Assembly: GCF_018263855.1 (NCBI RefSeq)
Contig: NZ_CP073318.1
Location: 4,960,001 to 5,024,000 of the forward strand
Direction: 5' to 3'
Length of the DNA: 64,000 nt
Source of the DNA: Kutzneria sp. CA-103260
GTDB lineage: Bacteria > Actinomycetota > Actinomycetes > Mycobacteriales > Pseudonocardiaceae
Shown: positions 33,249-42,619 of the stretch, piece after piece
How positions within the stretch are numbered: the stretch's first letter is position 1
How the letters are laid out: the number at the start of each line of letters is the position of its first letter
Notes under the pieces: generated by a model
The model's input: the letters and a program-made list of their open reading frames with translations, nothing else
The model's database searches: none
What the model was told of the DNA's origin: nothing
Position numbers and translations under genes: made by a program

Positions 33249-36200
33249 ATGATCCGAACCGTTCGCATCCTGCTGACCACGGCACTGCTCGCGCTGCCAC
33301 CGGTCGCGGTCCTGTCGCCGCCGGCGGCCGCCACGCCGACCACCGCGCCACGACCGGTGTCCCACCGGGTGACGTTGATCACCGGCGACGTCGTGGACTA
33401 CACCGATCTGGGTGGCGGGCACCACACGCTGTCGGTCGAGCCGGCGGCCGCGCCGGACCGGGCGGGCGTCGCGTTCCAGACGATGTCCACATCGGACGAT
33501 TCCTACGTGTTCCCCACCGACGTGGTGCCCGCCATCGCCGCGGGCGAGGTGGACCGCGCGCTGTTCGACGTCACGGAGCTCGTGCGCGAGGGCCTCGACG
33601 ACGCCTCCGCGCGCAGCCTGCCGGTGATCGTCAGCTATCCGGCGCGGACCATGCTGCCGGCGGCCGCACCGCCCGCGGCCCAGCAAGGCGTCGCGATTCC
33701 CGCGCTGCCGGCACGGGGGATGCGGGTGGACCGGGCGCACGCGGCCGACTTCTGGCGGGCGGTCGCGCCGCCGGCCGGTGCGGCGAAACCGGCGCTGGGC
33801 ATGGGAATCACGCACATCGCGCTGGACCGCAAGGCGCACGTCACCCTCGACCAGAGCGCGCCCCAGGTCGGCGCGCCCGCCGCCTGGGCGGCCGGTCTGG
33901 ACGGCGCCGGCACCACGGTGGGCATCGTGGACACCGGCATCGACCTGACCCATCCGGACCTGGCCGGCGCCGTGGTCGCCGCCGCGAACTTCACCACCGA
34001 CCCCGGTGTCACCGACAGCTACGGCCACGGCACGCATGTGGCGTCGATCATCGCCGGCACCGGCAAGGCGTCCGGCGGCCGGTACCGGGGCATCGCGCCG
34101 GGCGCGAAACTGGTGATAGCCAAGGTGTTCGACGCGTCCGGGTCGGGCACCGACTCGCAGGTGATGGCCGGTATGGAGTGGGCCGCCGAGCACGGGGCCA
34201 AGGTGATCAATCTCAGCCTCGGCGCCGGGCCGACCGACGGCACGGACGACATCAGCCGGCTGGTGGACCAGCTGACCGAGCAGACCGGCGCGCTGTTCGT
34301 CGTCGCGGCGGGCAACAGCGGTCCAGGTGACCTGTCGGTGGAGGCACCCGGGGCGGCGGCCGACGCACTCACCGTCGGCGCGGTGTCCAAGCAGGACGCC
34401 CTCGCCGCCTTCTCCAGCCGGGGACCGCGGCTGGGTGACGCGACAGTCAAGCCGGAGATTGCCGCGCCGGGGGTCAGCATCGTCGCCGCGCGGGCGGCCG
34501 GCACCTCGATGGGCGACCCGGTCGACGACTACTACACCGCCGCGTCGGGCACCTCGATGGCGACGCCGCACGTCACCGGGGGCGCGGCCATCCTGCTCCA
34601 GCAGCACCCCGACTGGACGGCGGCGCAGCTCAAGCAGACCCTGGTGAGCAGTGCTCATGACGACGGGCTGGCCTGGTACCAGCAGGGCGCGGGTCGGCTG
34701 GACATCGCCCGCGCGATCAGCCAGCCGGTGAGCGGCACCGCCACGGTGAGCTTCGGCCGGACACCCCGTGCCGGCGCCGTGCAGCCGAAGCTCGTCCGCA
34801 CCCTCGGCTACACCAACCGGGGCAGCAGCCCGGTCACTCTCACGCTGTCGGTGTCGGCCAAGGCGTGGACCGGCAAGCCGGCCACGAACTTCACCCTGGG
34901 CACGACTTCGCTGACCGTGCCGGCGAAGTCCACCGCGACGACCACGCTCACGGCGGACCCGAACGCCGGTGATCCCGGTGTGTACGGCGGCATCGTGACG
35001 GCGACCGCCGGCGGCACGGCTGTGCGGACCGTCATCGACATCTACGACGCGCCCATGATGCACCCCGTCACCGTGCACGTGCTCGACTCCGCCGGCAATC
35101 CCGCCGCCAGCGGGCTGGTGCAGCTGATCAGCGACACCGCGGCCACCACGCTGGGCAACGACCCGTACACCGAGCAGCCGGGCTATCTGCTCACGGTCTC
35201 CGGCGGCACGGCCACCGCGCAGGTTCCCGCTGGGACCTACTCCGCGCTGGCGACGGTCACCGAACAGGGGTTGACGTCCCGGCGGTGGACCGCCCTGTCG
35301 GCCGCAGAGGTGAGTGTCAAGGCGGGCACCGACATCACTCTCGACGCCCGGTCCGCGGTGCCGGTGACGGTCAGCGCCGCGACACCGACCGAACAGCGCG
35401 ACCGCATGGTGGCGCTGCGGCGTGCGCTGCCGTCCGGGAGGGGGTCCGGATACATGGCCGAAGTGGCGATCGCCGCCGGCGCCAAGGACTGGCGTGTCTA
35501 CGCCACCCCGGCGCCGGCCACCCACAACGGCGTGATCAGCTTGCAGGACACCGACACCTTGCAGACAGCCGCGGTCGATCTCCGCGTCGGGGCCACGGCG
35601 CTGCATCCCCTCTACGACTCGTACAGCATGCAGGCCAAGTGGTCGGGCGACCGTCAACTGCCGGTCGTGCCGGTCGGTTCCGACTACAGCGTCGCCAAGG
35701 GCAAGGTCGCGCTCGTGCGGATCCCGGAGCCGGCCGGGTCGTCCGGCGCGGCCGCCGTCGCCCTGGTCTCGGCCGCCGCCGCACAGGCCGCGACCGCCGC
35801 GGCGCAAGCCGGCGCGGCGGCGCTGGTGTGCTATGTGGACAGTCCTGGGGCGCTGCCGGTCGCGGGCGTCTCCAGCGCGTCCCTACCGGTGCTCGCGCTG
35901 AGCCGCGACGAGGGCGCCGGGCTGTGGAACCAGCCGGGCGTGATCACGCTGACCGTGCGGCGGAGCCCGGACGCCATGTACGACCTGAGCTATCTCGATC
36001 CCAACGGAATCGATCAGAATCAGGCGCGGATCGCCGATCCGCACTCACTGGTCGCCATTCCCACTCGTTACCACGCGGAACTGCCCGGACTGACCGCCAC
36101 CAAGCAGTGGTACGCCTTCCCGACCGGCCGCTGGGTGACCGAATACCAGGCCGGCGTGAAGATGCCCGTCCCCGGCGCGTGGACCGAATACGTCGGGCCG

Positions 36201-37142
36201 GGCGACGACCTGACCGTGTGGAAACGCGCGGTGACGCTGTCCGCGCCCCAGGGAGCGCTGACCATGTACGCCCTGGACCGATATCGAGCCGGCGAGACCG
36301 GACGTCCGGCCGAGGACTGGTTCCAGGCGCCGATGCACAGCAGTGCCCCGGAGCTCACCCCGGACAACCCGGCCCGCTATCCGGACGTCGGCGCCGCCTG
36401 GCGGCAGACCTGTGCGGGCTGCCGGGGTGGCTCCGACCCGGACATGTTCGTGCCGAACCTCCAGTGGTCCGACTCCGCGCCCGGCCACGTGACCAGCCCG
36501 TTCGACAACGGCGCGTACTTCACGACCACCACCGCGCACCTGTACGCGGGCGCCACCGAGATCCCCAGGTCCAACGCCTCCGACCCGTACGCGCTGTTCC
36601 CGGTCTACGAGCTGTCGGCGCAGCCGGGAACCTACCGGCTGGACGTCACCGACGTGCTGGCGACGCCGCCGGTCGTCGGCGCGGCCAGCACGGCCCTGTT
36701 CCGCACCGCCACCAGGGTGGACACCAGTTGGCGGTTCGCCTCGGCCAGGTCGAACAACCCGCCGCCGACCGGCTACGCCTGCCTCACCGGCGCGGCGTGC
36801 TCGTTCCAGCCGCTGATCGGGCTGAACTACCGGTTCGGTCTCGGGCTCGACGACACCGCGCCGGCCGGGCGGCCGTTCACCTTCCAGCTGACCGCCGGCT
36901 CGCACACCGGGGCGGTCGGCGCCGGGCCGGTGCTCGGGGTCCGGGTGTCGTACTCGACGGACGAGGGCACGACCTGGAACCAGGCCACCGTGACGCCGTC
37001 CGCCGACGGCAAGGTCTGGTCGGTGGTCGTCGCCGACCCGACGGCCGGCTTCGTGTGGCTGCGCACGCAGGCATGGGACAGCGCGGGCAACACGGTCACC
37101 CAGACCGTGCAGCGGGCGTACCCGGTCAGCGCCGCCGGCTGA
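33249..37142 (+). CDS. Secreted subtilisin-like serine protease (S8), large
   Basis: A 1297-aa exported protease. The signal peptide is ILLTTALLALPPVAVLS with cleavage near AAATP, followed by a propeptide of about 170 residues and the S8 catalytic domain. The triad is intact: D228 in VDTGIDLTHPDL, H260 in YGHGTHVASI and S436 in GTSMATPHVTGG, with the oxyanion Asn in VAAGNSGPG. About 800 further residues hold beta-rich modules and a PA-like insertion (AALVCYVDSPGALPVAG). ATG at 33249 follows GTGAGG. The 3' end overlaps the convergent regulator gene by 17 bp. Confidence 0.9.
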   Translation: MIRTVRILLTTALLALPPVAVLSPPAAATPTTAPRPVSHRVTLITGDVVDYTDLGGGHHTLSVEPAAAPDRAGVAFQTMSTSDDSYVFPTDVVPAIAAGEVDRALFDVTELVREGLDDASARSLPVIVSYPARTMLPAAAPPAAQQGVAIPALPARGMRVDRAHAADFWRAVAPPAGAAKPALGMGITHIALDRKAHVTLDQSAPQVGAPAAWAAGLDGAGTTVGIVDTGIDLTHPDLAGAVVAAANFTTDPGVTDSYGHGTHVASIIAGTGKASGGRYRGIAPGAKLVIAKVFDASGSGTDSQVMAGMEWAAEHGAKVINLSLGAGPTDGTDDISRLVDQLTEQTGALFVVAAGNSGPGDLSVEAPGAAADALTVGAVSKQDALAAFSSRGPRLGDATVKPEIAAPGVSIVAARAAGTSMGDPVDDYYTAASGTSMATPHVTGGAAILLQQHPDWTAAQLKQTLVSSAHDDGLAWYQQGAGRLDIARAISQPVSGTATVSFGRTPRAGAVQPKLVRTLGYTNRGSSPVTLTLSVSAKAWTGKPATNFTLGTTSLTVPAKSTATTTLTADPNAGDPGVYGGIVTATAGGTAVRTVIDIYDAPMMHPVTVHVLDSAGNPAASGLVQLISDTAATTLGNDPYTEQPGYLLTVSGGTATAQVPAGTYSALATVTEQGLTSRRWTALSAAEVSVKAGTDITLDARSAVPVTVSAATPTEQRDRMVALRRALPSGRGSGYMAEVAIAAGAKDWRVYATPAPATHNGVISLQDTDTLQTAAVDLRVGATALHPLYDSYSMQAKWSGDRQLPVVPVGSDYSVAKGKVALVRIPEPAGSSGAAAVALVSAAAAQAATAAAQAGAAALVCYVDSPGALPVAGVSSASLPVLALSRDEGAGLWNQPGVITLTVRRSPDAMYDLSYLDPNGIDQNQARIADPHSLVAIPTRYHAELPGLTATKQWYAFPTGRWVTEYQAGVKMPVPGAWTEYVGPGDDLTVWKRAVTLSAPQGALTMYALDRYRAGETGRPAEDWFQAPMHSSAPELTPDNPARYPDVGAAWRQTCAGCRGGSDPDMFVPNLQWSDSAPGHVTSPFDNGAYFTTTTAHLYAGATEIPRSNASDPYALFPVYELSAQPGTYRLDVTDVLATPPVVGAASTALFRTATRVDTSWRFASARSNNPPPTGYACLTGAACSFQPLIGLNYRFGLGLDDTAPAGRPFTFQLTAGSHTGAVGAGPVLGVRVSYSTDEGTTWNQATVTPSADGKVWSVVVADPTAGFVWLRTQAWDSAGNTVTQTVQRAYPVSAAG

Positions 37143-38121
37143 CCGGCACCGTCACCCAGCCCCGGGCGGCCGCGCGCAGACCGGCCTGGAAACGGGTGTC
37201 GGCGTCCAGCGCCGCCATCAGGGCGTGCAGGCGGCGCTGGAACGTCCGGTAGCTCAGGCCCAGCTGCTTGGCGATGCTGCGGTCGGGCATGCCGGTGGTC
37301 AGCAGGGCCAGCAGCCGCTTGTCCTGTTCGCTGGGCACCCCGTCGCGCGGACTCGACGGGGTGCCCAGCAGCGCGAGCGGCACCGCGTCCCGCCAGAGGA
37401 TGGTGAACAGCGCCGCCAACGCGGTCAGCAGCGCCGACTGCTGCACCACGACGGCGCTCTCCATCACGGTGGGAGTGGCCCGCAGCGGGATCAGCCCGAG
37501 CGAGTCGTCCGCGATGATCATCTTCGTCGGCGCGTCGGCGATCACCCGGGCCTGCTCGCCGAGTTCCAGTCCCGCCTCCAGGTCCGTGTGCAGGTCGTGC
37601 AGCGTCAGCCCCTCCCGGTCGTAGATGCCCTGCACGGTGACGCCCCGGGTGAGCAGCTCGGCCTCCACCGGGTGCAGCGAACTCTGCAGCTGCGCGTAGG
37701 GCGGCTTGTCGATGAACCGCACCGTGTGCCGGGCCCCGCGCATCACCTGGTCGGCCCGGCGGGAGATCGCCTCGGCTCCGTGCACCACCTCGACGAGGTC
37801 ACGCGGATGCCGGTCGGCGGTGGCCGCGCGGTAGCTCTGGGCCAGCCGCTCGGTCTGCTGCCTGGCCTCGACCAGCTGCCGTTCCACCGCCAGCAGCAGC
37901 GGGACCATGGCGAGGTCCGGGGACACGGCGGAGTAGCGCACCGGGGTCTCCGCCTCCAGCGCCACCAGCCCCAGCCGGCGCAGCGTGCGCAGCCCGGTGC
38001 GGACCTGCGCCGGTGACAGCCGCGAGCTGCTCCGGATGGTGGACGCGGTCATCGGACCGCCGTCGATCACCAGTTCGTACATCAGCAGTTCCGCCGCGCT
38101 GAGCCCGATGATGTCCGACAT
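37126..38121 (-). CDS. TrmB/LuxR-type transcriptional regulator
   Basis: A 331-aa regulator. The N-terminus (MSDIIGLSAAELLMYELVID, then STIRSSSRLSPAQVRTGLRTL) is a TrmB-like winged helix. The middle resembles the PLD-like effector domain of TrmB proteins. The C-terminus is a LuxR-type HTH (LLALLTTGMPDRSIAKQLGL then SYRTFQRRLHALM). This two-HTH layout is common in actinomycetes. ATG at 38121 is used; the frame is open to 38244 only through the intergenic region. The divergent GH27 gene is a likely target. Confidence 0.85.
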   Translation of the reverse strand: MSDIIGLSAAELLMYELVIDGGPMTASTIRSSSRLSPAQVRTGLRTLRRLGLVALEAETPVRYSAVSPDLAMVPLLLAVERQLVEARQQTERLAQSYRAATADRHPRDLVEVVHGAEAISRRADQVMRGARHTVRFIDKPPYAQLQSSLHPVEAELLTRGVTVQGIYDREGLTLHDLHTDLEAGLELGEQARVIADAPTKMIIADDSLGLIPLRATPTVMESAVVVQQSALLTALAALFTILWRDAVPLALLGTPSSPRDGVPSEQDKRLLALLTTGMPDRSIAKQLGLSYRTFQRRLHALMAALDADTRFQAGLRAAARGWVTVPVSRRR

Positions 38122-38220
38122 GCCGGTATGGTCCCGCACCCCGGCGGCGGCTTGACCGCCTTCACGCCGCGTGCGACGGTGATCGGCGTTCCGCCGCCCC
38201 GGACCCTGTGAGGGTGGGCG

Positions 38221-40389
38221 TTGTCCTTCAGACGGTTGACACATTCACTTTTCTGCGCGGCCCTGTTGTGCGTGCTGCCCCTGCCGGCCGCACACGCGCG
38301 CGGCGTCGAGAACCAGACCACGTCGGGTGGCCTGGCTCCGATGCAGGCCAACGGCGTGGCCTCGACACCACAGCTCGGCTGGAGCAGCTGGAGCTTCGTG
38401 CGGAACAACCCGACCGAGGCGAACATCGAGGCGCAGGCCCGCGCGATGCACGACAGCGGGCTCGTCGCGCACGGCTACACCTACCTCAACATCGACGACT
38501 TCTACTACCTGAACCCGTCGACCACGGTGGACGGCGGCGGCCGCTGGGCGATCGACCCGAACCGCTTCCCGCACGGCATGGCCGCGGTCGCGAACTACGT
38601 GCACGGCCTCGGTGAGAAGTTCGGCATGTACCTGACGCCCGGCATCCCGGTCGCCGCGTACAACCAGAACACGGCGATCGAGGGCACCTCGTGGCACGCC
38701 CGCGACATCGTGTCCGACACCAGCAAGTACGAGACCAACTACAACTTCGGCAACGGCTCGATGTACTACATCGACTTCGCCAAGAACCCGGCGGCCGCGC
38801 AGGCGTTCCTGAACTCCTGGGCGAACCAGCTGGCGTCCTGGGGTGTCGACTACATCAAGCTCGACGGCGTCGGCGACTGGGACATCCCCGACGTGCAGCA
38901 CTGGTCCCAGGCGCTCAACCAGGCCGGGCGGCCGATCCACTTCGAGCTGTCCAACTCGCTGGCGCTGTCGGACGCCGCGACCTGGAAGCAGTACGCCAAC
39001 GGGTGGCGGATCGAGGGCGACGTCGAGTGCTACTGCAGCACCCTGACGAACTGGAACAACGTGTCCCAGCGGTTCGGCGACCTGCCGAACTGGACCGACT
39101 GGGCGAGTGCGGGCGGCTGGAACGACCCGGACTCCCTGGAGATCGGCGGCGGCAACACCGGCCTGACCGCCGATGAGCGGCGCACCGCCATGACGCTGTG
39201 GGCGGTCACCGCCTCCCCGATCACGTTGGGCACCGACCTGACCGCGCTCACCGCCGACGACCTGTCGCTGCTCACCAACGACGAGGTGCTGGCCGTGGAC
39301 CAGCGCGGCAACGCGGCCCGGCCGGTGGACCGGCTGACCCAGACGCAGACCTGGGCCACCGGCAACGCCGACGGCAGCTACACCGTGGCACTGTTCAACC
39401 TCACCGGCTCCACCGCGACCGTCACGGCCCGCTGGAGCGACTTGGGCTTCGGTGGCGCCGCATCGGTGCGGGACCTGTGGACGCACACCGATCTCGGCAC
39501 CGCCACCGACACGTTCAGCACCTCGCTGGCGCCGCACGCGTCGCGGTTGCTGCGGGTCGTGCCGTCCGCCGGCTTCCACTACACCGGCATGTACTACACG
39601 GTCGGCAACGCCAACGGCGCGCTCGACGTGACGTCGTCCGCCGACGGTTCCGCCGTTGTGCAGCGCGCCGCCAGTGGCGGCACCAGCCAGCAGTGGCAGG
39701 CCGTGTCCACCGGCGCCGGCACCGTGAAGCTGGTCAACCGGAGCTCCGGCCGGCTGCTCACCGTGCCCAACGCGACACCCGGTGCCGCGCTTGTGCAGTC
39801 CCATGACACCGGCGCGGCCGCCCAGTGGCGGGTGTCGTCCGGCGGGGCCATCACCAGCGCCCAGAACGGACTTGTGGTCGGCGCGGCCAACGGCGCTGTC
39901 GTGCAGGCCGTCGGCACCGGCTCGGCAGATCAGCAGTGGCAGCTCACCCCGATCGTCGACGCCGGCACCCGCTACAAGCTGGTCAACCTGAACAGCGGCG
40001 GCCGGATGGACGTCGACAACGACTCCACCGCCGACGGGGCGAACGTGTTGCAGTGGGAGGACAACGAGCGCTCCGACCAGCTGTGGACCCTGTCCCCCGC
40101 CGGCAACGGCCTGTACACCATCACCAACGTCAACAGCGGCAAGCTGCTCAACGTGCCTGGCGCGTCAACCAGTCAGGGCACCCAGCTCATCCAGTACCAC
40201 GACGACGGCAACGCCAACTCCCGCTGGCGTCTGGTCGACGCCGGCCCCAACCGTCTCAAGATCGTCAGCGCCTCCAGCGGCCTCTCGCTGGACGCCTACA
40301 ACAACTCCCTTACCGACGGCGCGGCCGTCATCCAGTGGTCCGACAACGGCGGCGCCAACCAGAAGTGGACCCTAGTGCCCGCCAGCTGA
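38221..40389 (+). CDS. Secreted GH27 alpha-galactosidase-like enzyme with ricin-type lectin repeats
   Basis: A 722-aa exported glycosidase. The signal peptide is LTHSLFCAALLCVLPLPAAH. A GH27 TIM barrel follows: GWSSWSFV, YTYLNIDDFYYL, the nucleophile Asp in VDYIKLDGVGDW, the acid/base Asp in RIEGDVECY and WNDPDSLEIGGG. A beta-sandwich follows at about residues 370-455. Two ricin B-like regions then carry QxW repeats (QQWQ, QWRV, QQWQL, QLWTL, SRWRL, QKWTL), expected to bind plant or fungal polysaccharide. The start is a TTG at 38221 with a GAGGGTGG-like site upstream. Confidence 0.88.
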   Translation: MSFRRLTHSLFCAALLCVLPLPAAHARGVENQTTSGGLAPMQANGVASTPQLGWSSWSFVRNNPTEANIEAQARAMHDSGLVAHGYTYLNIDDFYYLNPSTTVDGGGRWAIDPNRFPHGMAAVANYVHGLGEKFGMYLTPGIPVAAYNQNTAIEGTSWHARDIVSDTSKYETNYNFGNGSMYYIDFAKNPAAAQAFLNSWANQLASWGVDYIKLDGVGDWDIPDVQHWSQALNQAGRPIHFELSNSLALSDAATWKQYANGWRIEGDVECYCSTLTNWNNVSQRFGDLPNWTDWASAGGWNDPDSLEIGGGNTGLTADERRTAMTLWAVTASPITLGTDLTALTADDLSLLTNDEVLAVDQRGNAARPVDRLTQTQTWATGNADGSYTVALFNLTGSTATVTARWSDLGFGGAASVRDLWTHTDLGTATDTFSTSLAPHASRLLRVVPSAGFHYTGMYYTVGNANGALDVTSSADGSAVVQRAASGGTSQQWQAVSTGAGTVKLVNRSSGRLLTVPNATPGAALVQSHDTGAAAQWRVSSGGAITSAQNGLVVGAANGAVVQAVGTGSADQQWQLTPIVDAGTRYKLVNLNSGGRMDVDNDSTADGANVLQWEDNERSDQLWTLSPAGNGLYTITNVNSGKLLNVPGASTSQGTQLIQYHDDGNANSRWRLVDAGPNRLKIVSASSGLSLDAYNNSLTDGAAVIQWSDNGGANQKWTLVPAS

Positions 40390-40395
40390 CCGTTC

Positions 40396-40483
40396 GCGAG
40401 TCCCGCTCTCGGGCCTTGGCGCCCGAGAGCGGGGCTCGCCCTGCCCCACACCGCAACTCGCCCCGACGCTGAGCGGGACTCGC
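40396..40483. terminator. Bidirectional terminator with competing hairpins
   Basis: CGAGTCCCGCTCTCGGGC (40397-40414) pairs with GCCCGAGAGCGGGGCTCG (40421-40438), an 18-bp stem with one G-U pair. The same left arm (GCGAGTCCCGCT, 40396-40407) also pairs perfectly with AGCGGGACTCGC at 40472-40483. It sits between the convergent GH27 and oxygenase genes. Confidence 0.75.
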
Positions 40484-40487
40484 GGCG

Positions 40488-41534
40488 TCAGCCGGCCAGC
40501 ACCGAGTCGCGCAGCTGGGTGAGCACAGCCAGGCGGTTGTCGGCGAGGATGCGGCGGGTGGTGAGGCGGTCGGGGTAGCAGCGCATGAACATGCTGGTGA
40601 AGTGGGTGCCGTAGTGGATGGCGTCGTCGGGGTCGCCGCCGCGGAAGGGCCGGAGGGCGGCGGTGAAGTCGGGTTCGTGGAAGTAGGCGATGGAGTAGCG
40701 CTCGCGCGGAGCGAGTTTGACCTTGTGGGGCGTGGAGAGGAGTTCGCCGCCGGTGAGGAACTGGAGGATGTCGCCGGGAAACACGGTGAAGGTGCTGGGG
40801 ACGGGATCGACGAGGTGCCAAGGGGCTTCGTTCTCGAAGGCGCCGGCGGAGCTCTCGTGGTCGAGCCAGTTGCGCGGGCGCTTCTCGCCGACGACCGGGG
40901 GCCGGACGTAGAGGCCGTCGCCGACGTCGTCCTGGGTGGCGATGACGAGCATGCCGTAGTCGGTGTGGGCCCCGATGCCCCGGTTGGTGGCGGCGGACCG
41001 GGCCGGGAAGCGCAGCACCCGCATGTGGTGCCAGCCGTTGGTGGCGAGGTCGATGAGGGCGTTCATGTCCGGCAGGCCGAGGCCGAGGGCGGTGAGCTTG
41101 AGGATCTTGTCGCCGACGAGCCCGAACTGGGACATGAGGGCGGCCATCACGTCGCGGTAGATGGTGTCGGGCCACGGGACGGGGCCATGGCACGGCCAGC
41201 CGGCGCGCACGCGGGGGTCGGTGCCGGGAATGTCCCGGCAGACGGTGAAGATCTCCGAGAAGTCCTGCTCGCCGGCGGTCACCTCCTCCCCCGAGGCGAC
41301 GTAGCCGGCGTAGGTGAGGTCGCTGACGAGGTTCGCCTTCTCGGCCGGCGGCAGCGCGAAGAAGCGCCGGCTCTCCTTCAGGGCGGCGGCCGTGATGCTG
41401 TTGGCCACGCCACCGGTGGCGACCTGGAAGATGCCGTCGGACTGCCAGGTGCGCACGAGTTCGACGCCCAGCGAGATGTCCCAGATCGAACCGGTGACCT
41501 CGGTGGGCAGCTGGAAGGTTCGAAGAGTGGTCAT
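40488..41534 (-). CDS. efe: Ethylene-forming-enzyme-like Fe(II)/2-oxoglutarate oxygenase
   Basis: A 348-aa enzyme closely resembling Pseudomonas syringae EFE, which converts 2-oxoglutarate to ethylene and CO2 and, in a coupled reaction, arginine to guanidine and a pyrroline product. Segments matching that protein as I recall it include TFQLPTEVTG, YVASGEEVTAG, AGWPCHGPVPWP, GWHHMRVLRFP, IGAHTDYGMLVI, TVFPGDILQF, TPHKVKL and FMRCYPDR. Iron ligands are H190, D192 and H270. The arginine-pocket residues E84, T86, Y193, R318, C319 and Y320 are kept. ATG at 41534 gives an N-terminus matching EFE (MTTLRTF against MTNLQTF). The gene follows egtD by 113 bp on the same strand. A related function (arginine hydroxylase only) is possible. 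Confidence 0.85.
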   Translation of the reverse strand: MTTLRTFQLPTEVTGSIWDISLGVELVRTWQSDGIFQVATGGVANSITAAALKESRRFFALPPAEKANLVSDLTYAGYVASGEEVTAGEQDFSEIFTVCRDIPGTDPRVRAGWPCHGPVPWPDTIYRDVMAALMSQFGLVGDKILKLTALGLGLPDMNALIDLATNGWHHMRVLRFPARSAATNRGIGAHTDYGMLVIATQDDVGDGLYVRPPVVGEKRPRNWLDHESSAGAFENEAPWHLVDPVPSTFTVFPGDILQFLTGGELLSTPHKVKLAPRERYSIAYFHEPDFTAALRPFRGGDPDDAIHYGTHFTSMFMRCYPDRLTTRRILADNRLAVLTQLRDSVLAG

Positions 41535-41647
41535 GGCGGCCACACGGTCGTGCGGACCCGAACGGTTCGACGGACCGCCGACACCGGGTCGAAAGATACG
41601 GCGCCGCGCCCGACGGGGTGGCCGTCGGGCGCGGCGGGCGGTGGGCG

Positions 41648-42619
41648 TTATTCGGCTCGGGAGAGGGAGACGGCGAAGCGCTGGGCCTCGTCGGTCCACC
41701 AGTGGGCCAGGGTGAAGCCGGCGTCGGCCAGCTCGGCGGTGACGCGCTCGTGGCGGAACTTGGCGGAGATCTCGGTGCGCAGCTCCTCGCCGGCGGCGAA
41801 GTCGACCTCGATGCCGGCCTCGGGGAGGCGGACGTGCATGGGGCGCAGGGCCCGCAGGCGCATCTCGATCCACTCGTTGGCGGCGTCCCAGACCGCGACG
41901 TGGGCGAACGAGTCGGGGTCGAAGTCGGCGTCCAGCTCGCGGTTGACCACCCGGAGCACGTTGAGGTTGAACTGGGCGGTGACGCCCTGGGCGTCGTCGT
42001 AGGCGGGCACCAGCACGCCCGGGTCCTTGACGAGGTCGGTGCCGAGCAGGAGCCATTCACCGGGCTCCAGGACCTCGCGGATGGAGCCGAAGAACTTGGC
42101 GCGCTCGGCGGGAAGCAGGTTGCCGATGGTGCCGCCGAGGAAGGCGATCATCCGCGGACCGTCGCCGGGCAGCAGGGCCAGGTGCTCGGTGAAGTCCCCG
42201 ACGACGGCGTGCACGGACAGGCCCGGATACTCCCCGACGATGGTCTCGGCGGCGGACCGCAGGGCGCTCTCGGAGACGTCCATGGGCACGAACTGGCGCA
42301 AGGATCCGTTGGTCCGCAAGGCATCCAGCAAGGTGCGGGTCTTGTCGGACGAGCCGGAGCCGAGTTCGACGAGGGTCCGGGCCCGGGTCACGGCGGCGAT
42401 CTCGGCGGCGCGGGCCCGCAGCACCTCCCGCTCGGCCCGCGTGGGGTAGTACTCGGGCAGCTCGGTGATGCGCTCGAACAGATCGCTGCCCACCGCGTCG
42501 TAGAACCACTTGGGCGGCAACGACTTCAGCGGACCGGCCAGGCCGGCGCGCACGTCGTTGCGCAGCGCGCGGGCCATGTGGTCGGCGGTGAGGTGGTTTT
42601 CCACTACCGGGTTGGTCAT
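41648..42619 (-). CDS. egtD: L-histidine N-alpha-methyltransferase
   Basis: A 323-aa SAM-dependent enzyme that trimethylates histidine to hercynine, the first committed step of ergothioneine synthesis. Landmarks are LKSLPPKWFYDAVGSDLFE, ITELPEYYPTRAE, the SAM motif LVELGSGSSDKTR, FLGGTIGNLLP and FDPDSFAHVAVWD. Its ATG overlaps the egtC stop (ATGA). Length and motifs match mycobacterial EgtD. Confidence 0.96.
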   Translation of the reverse strand: MTNPVVENHLTADHMARALRNDVRAGLAGPLKSLPPKWFYDAVGSDLFERITELPEYYPTRAEREVLRARAAEIAAVTRARTLVELGSGSSDKTRTLLDALRTNGSLRQFVPMDVSESALRSAAETIVGEYPGLSVHAVVGDFTEHLALLPGDGPRMIAFLGGTIGNLLPAERAKFFGSIREVLEPGEWLLLGTDLVKDPGVLVPAYDDAQGVTAQFNLNVLRVVNRELDADFDPDSFAHVAVWDAANEWIEMRLRALRPMHVRLPEAGIEVDFAAGEELRTEISAKFRHERVTAELADAGFTLAHWWTDEAQRFAVSLSRAE

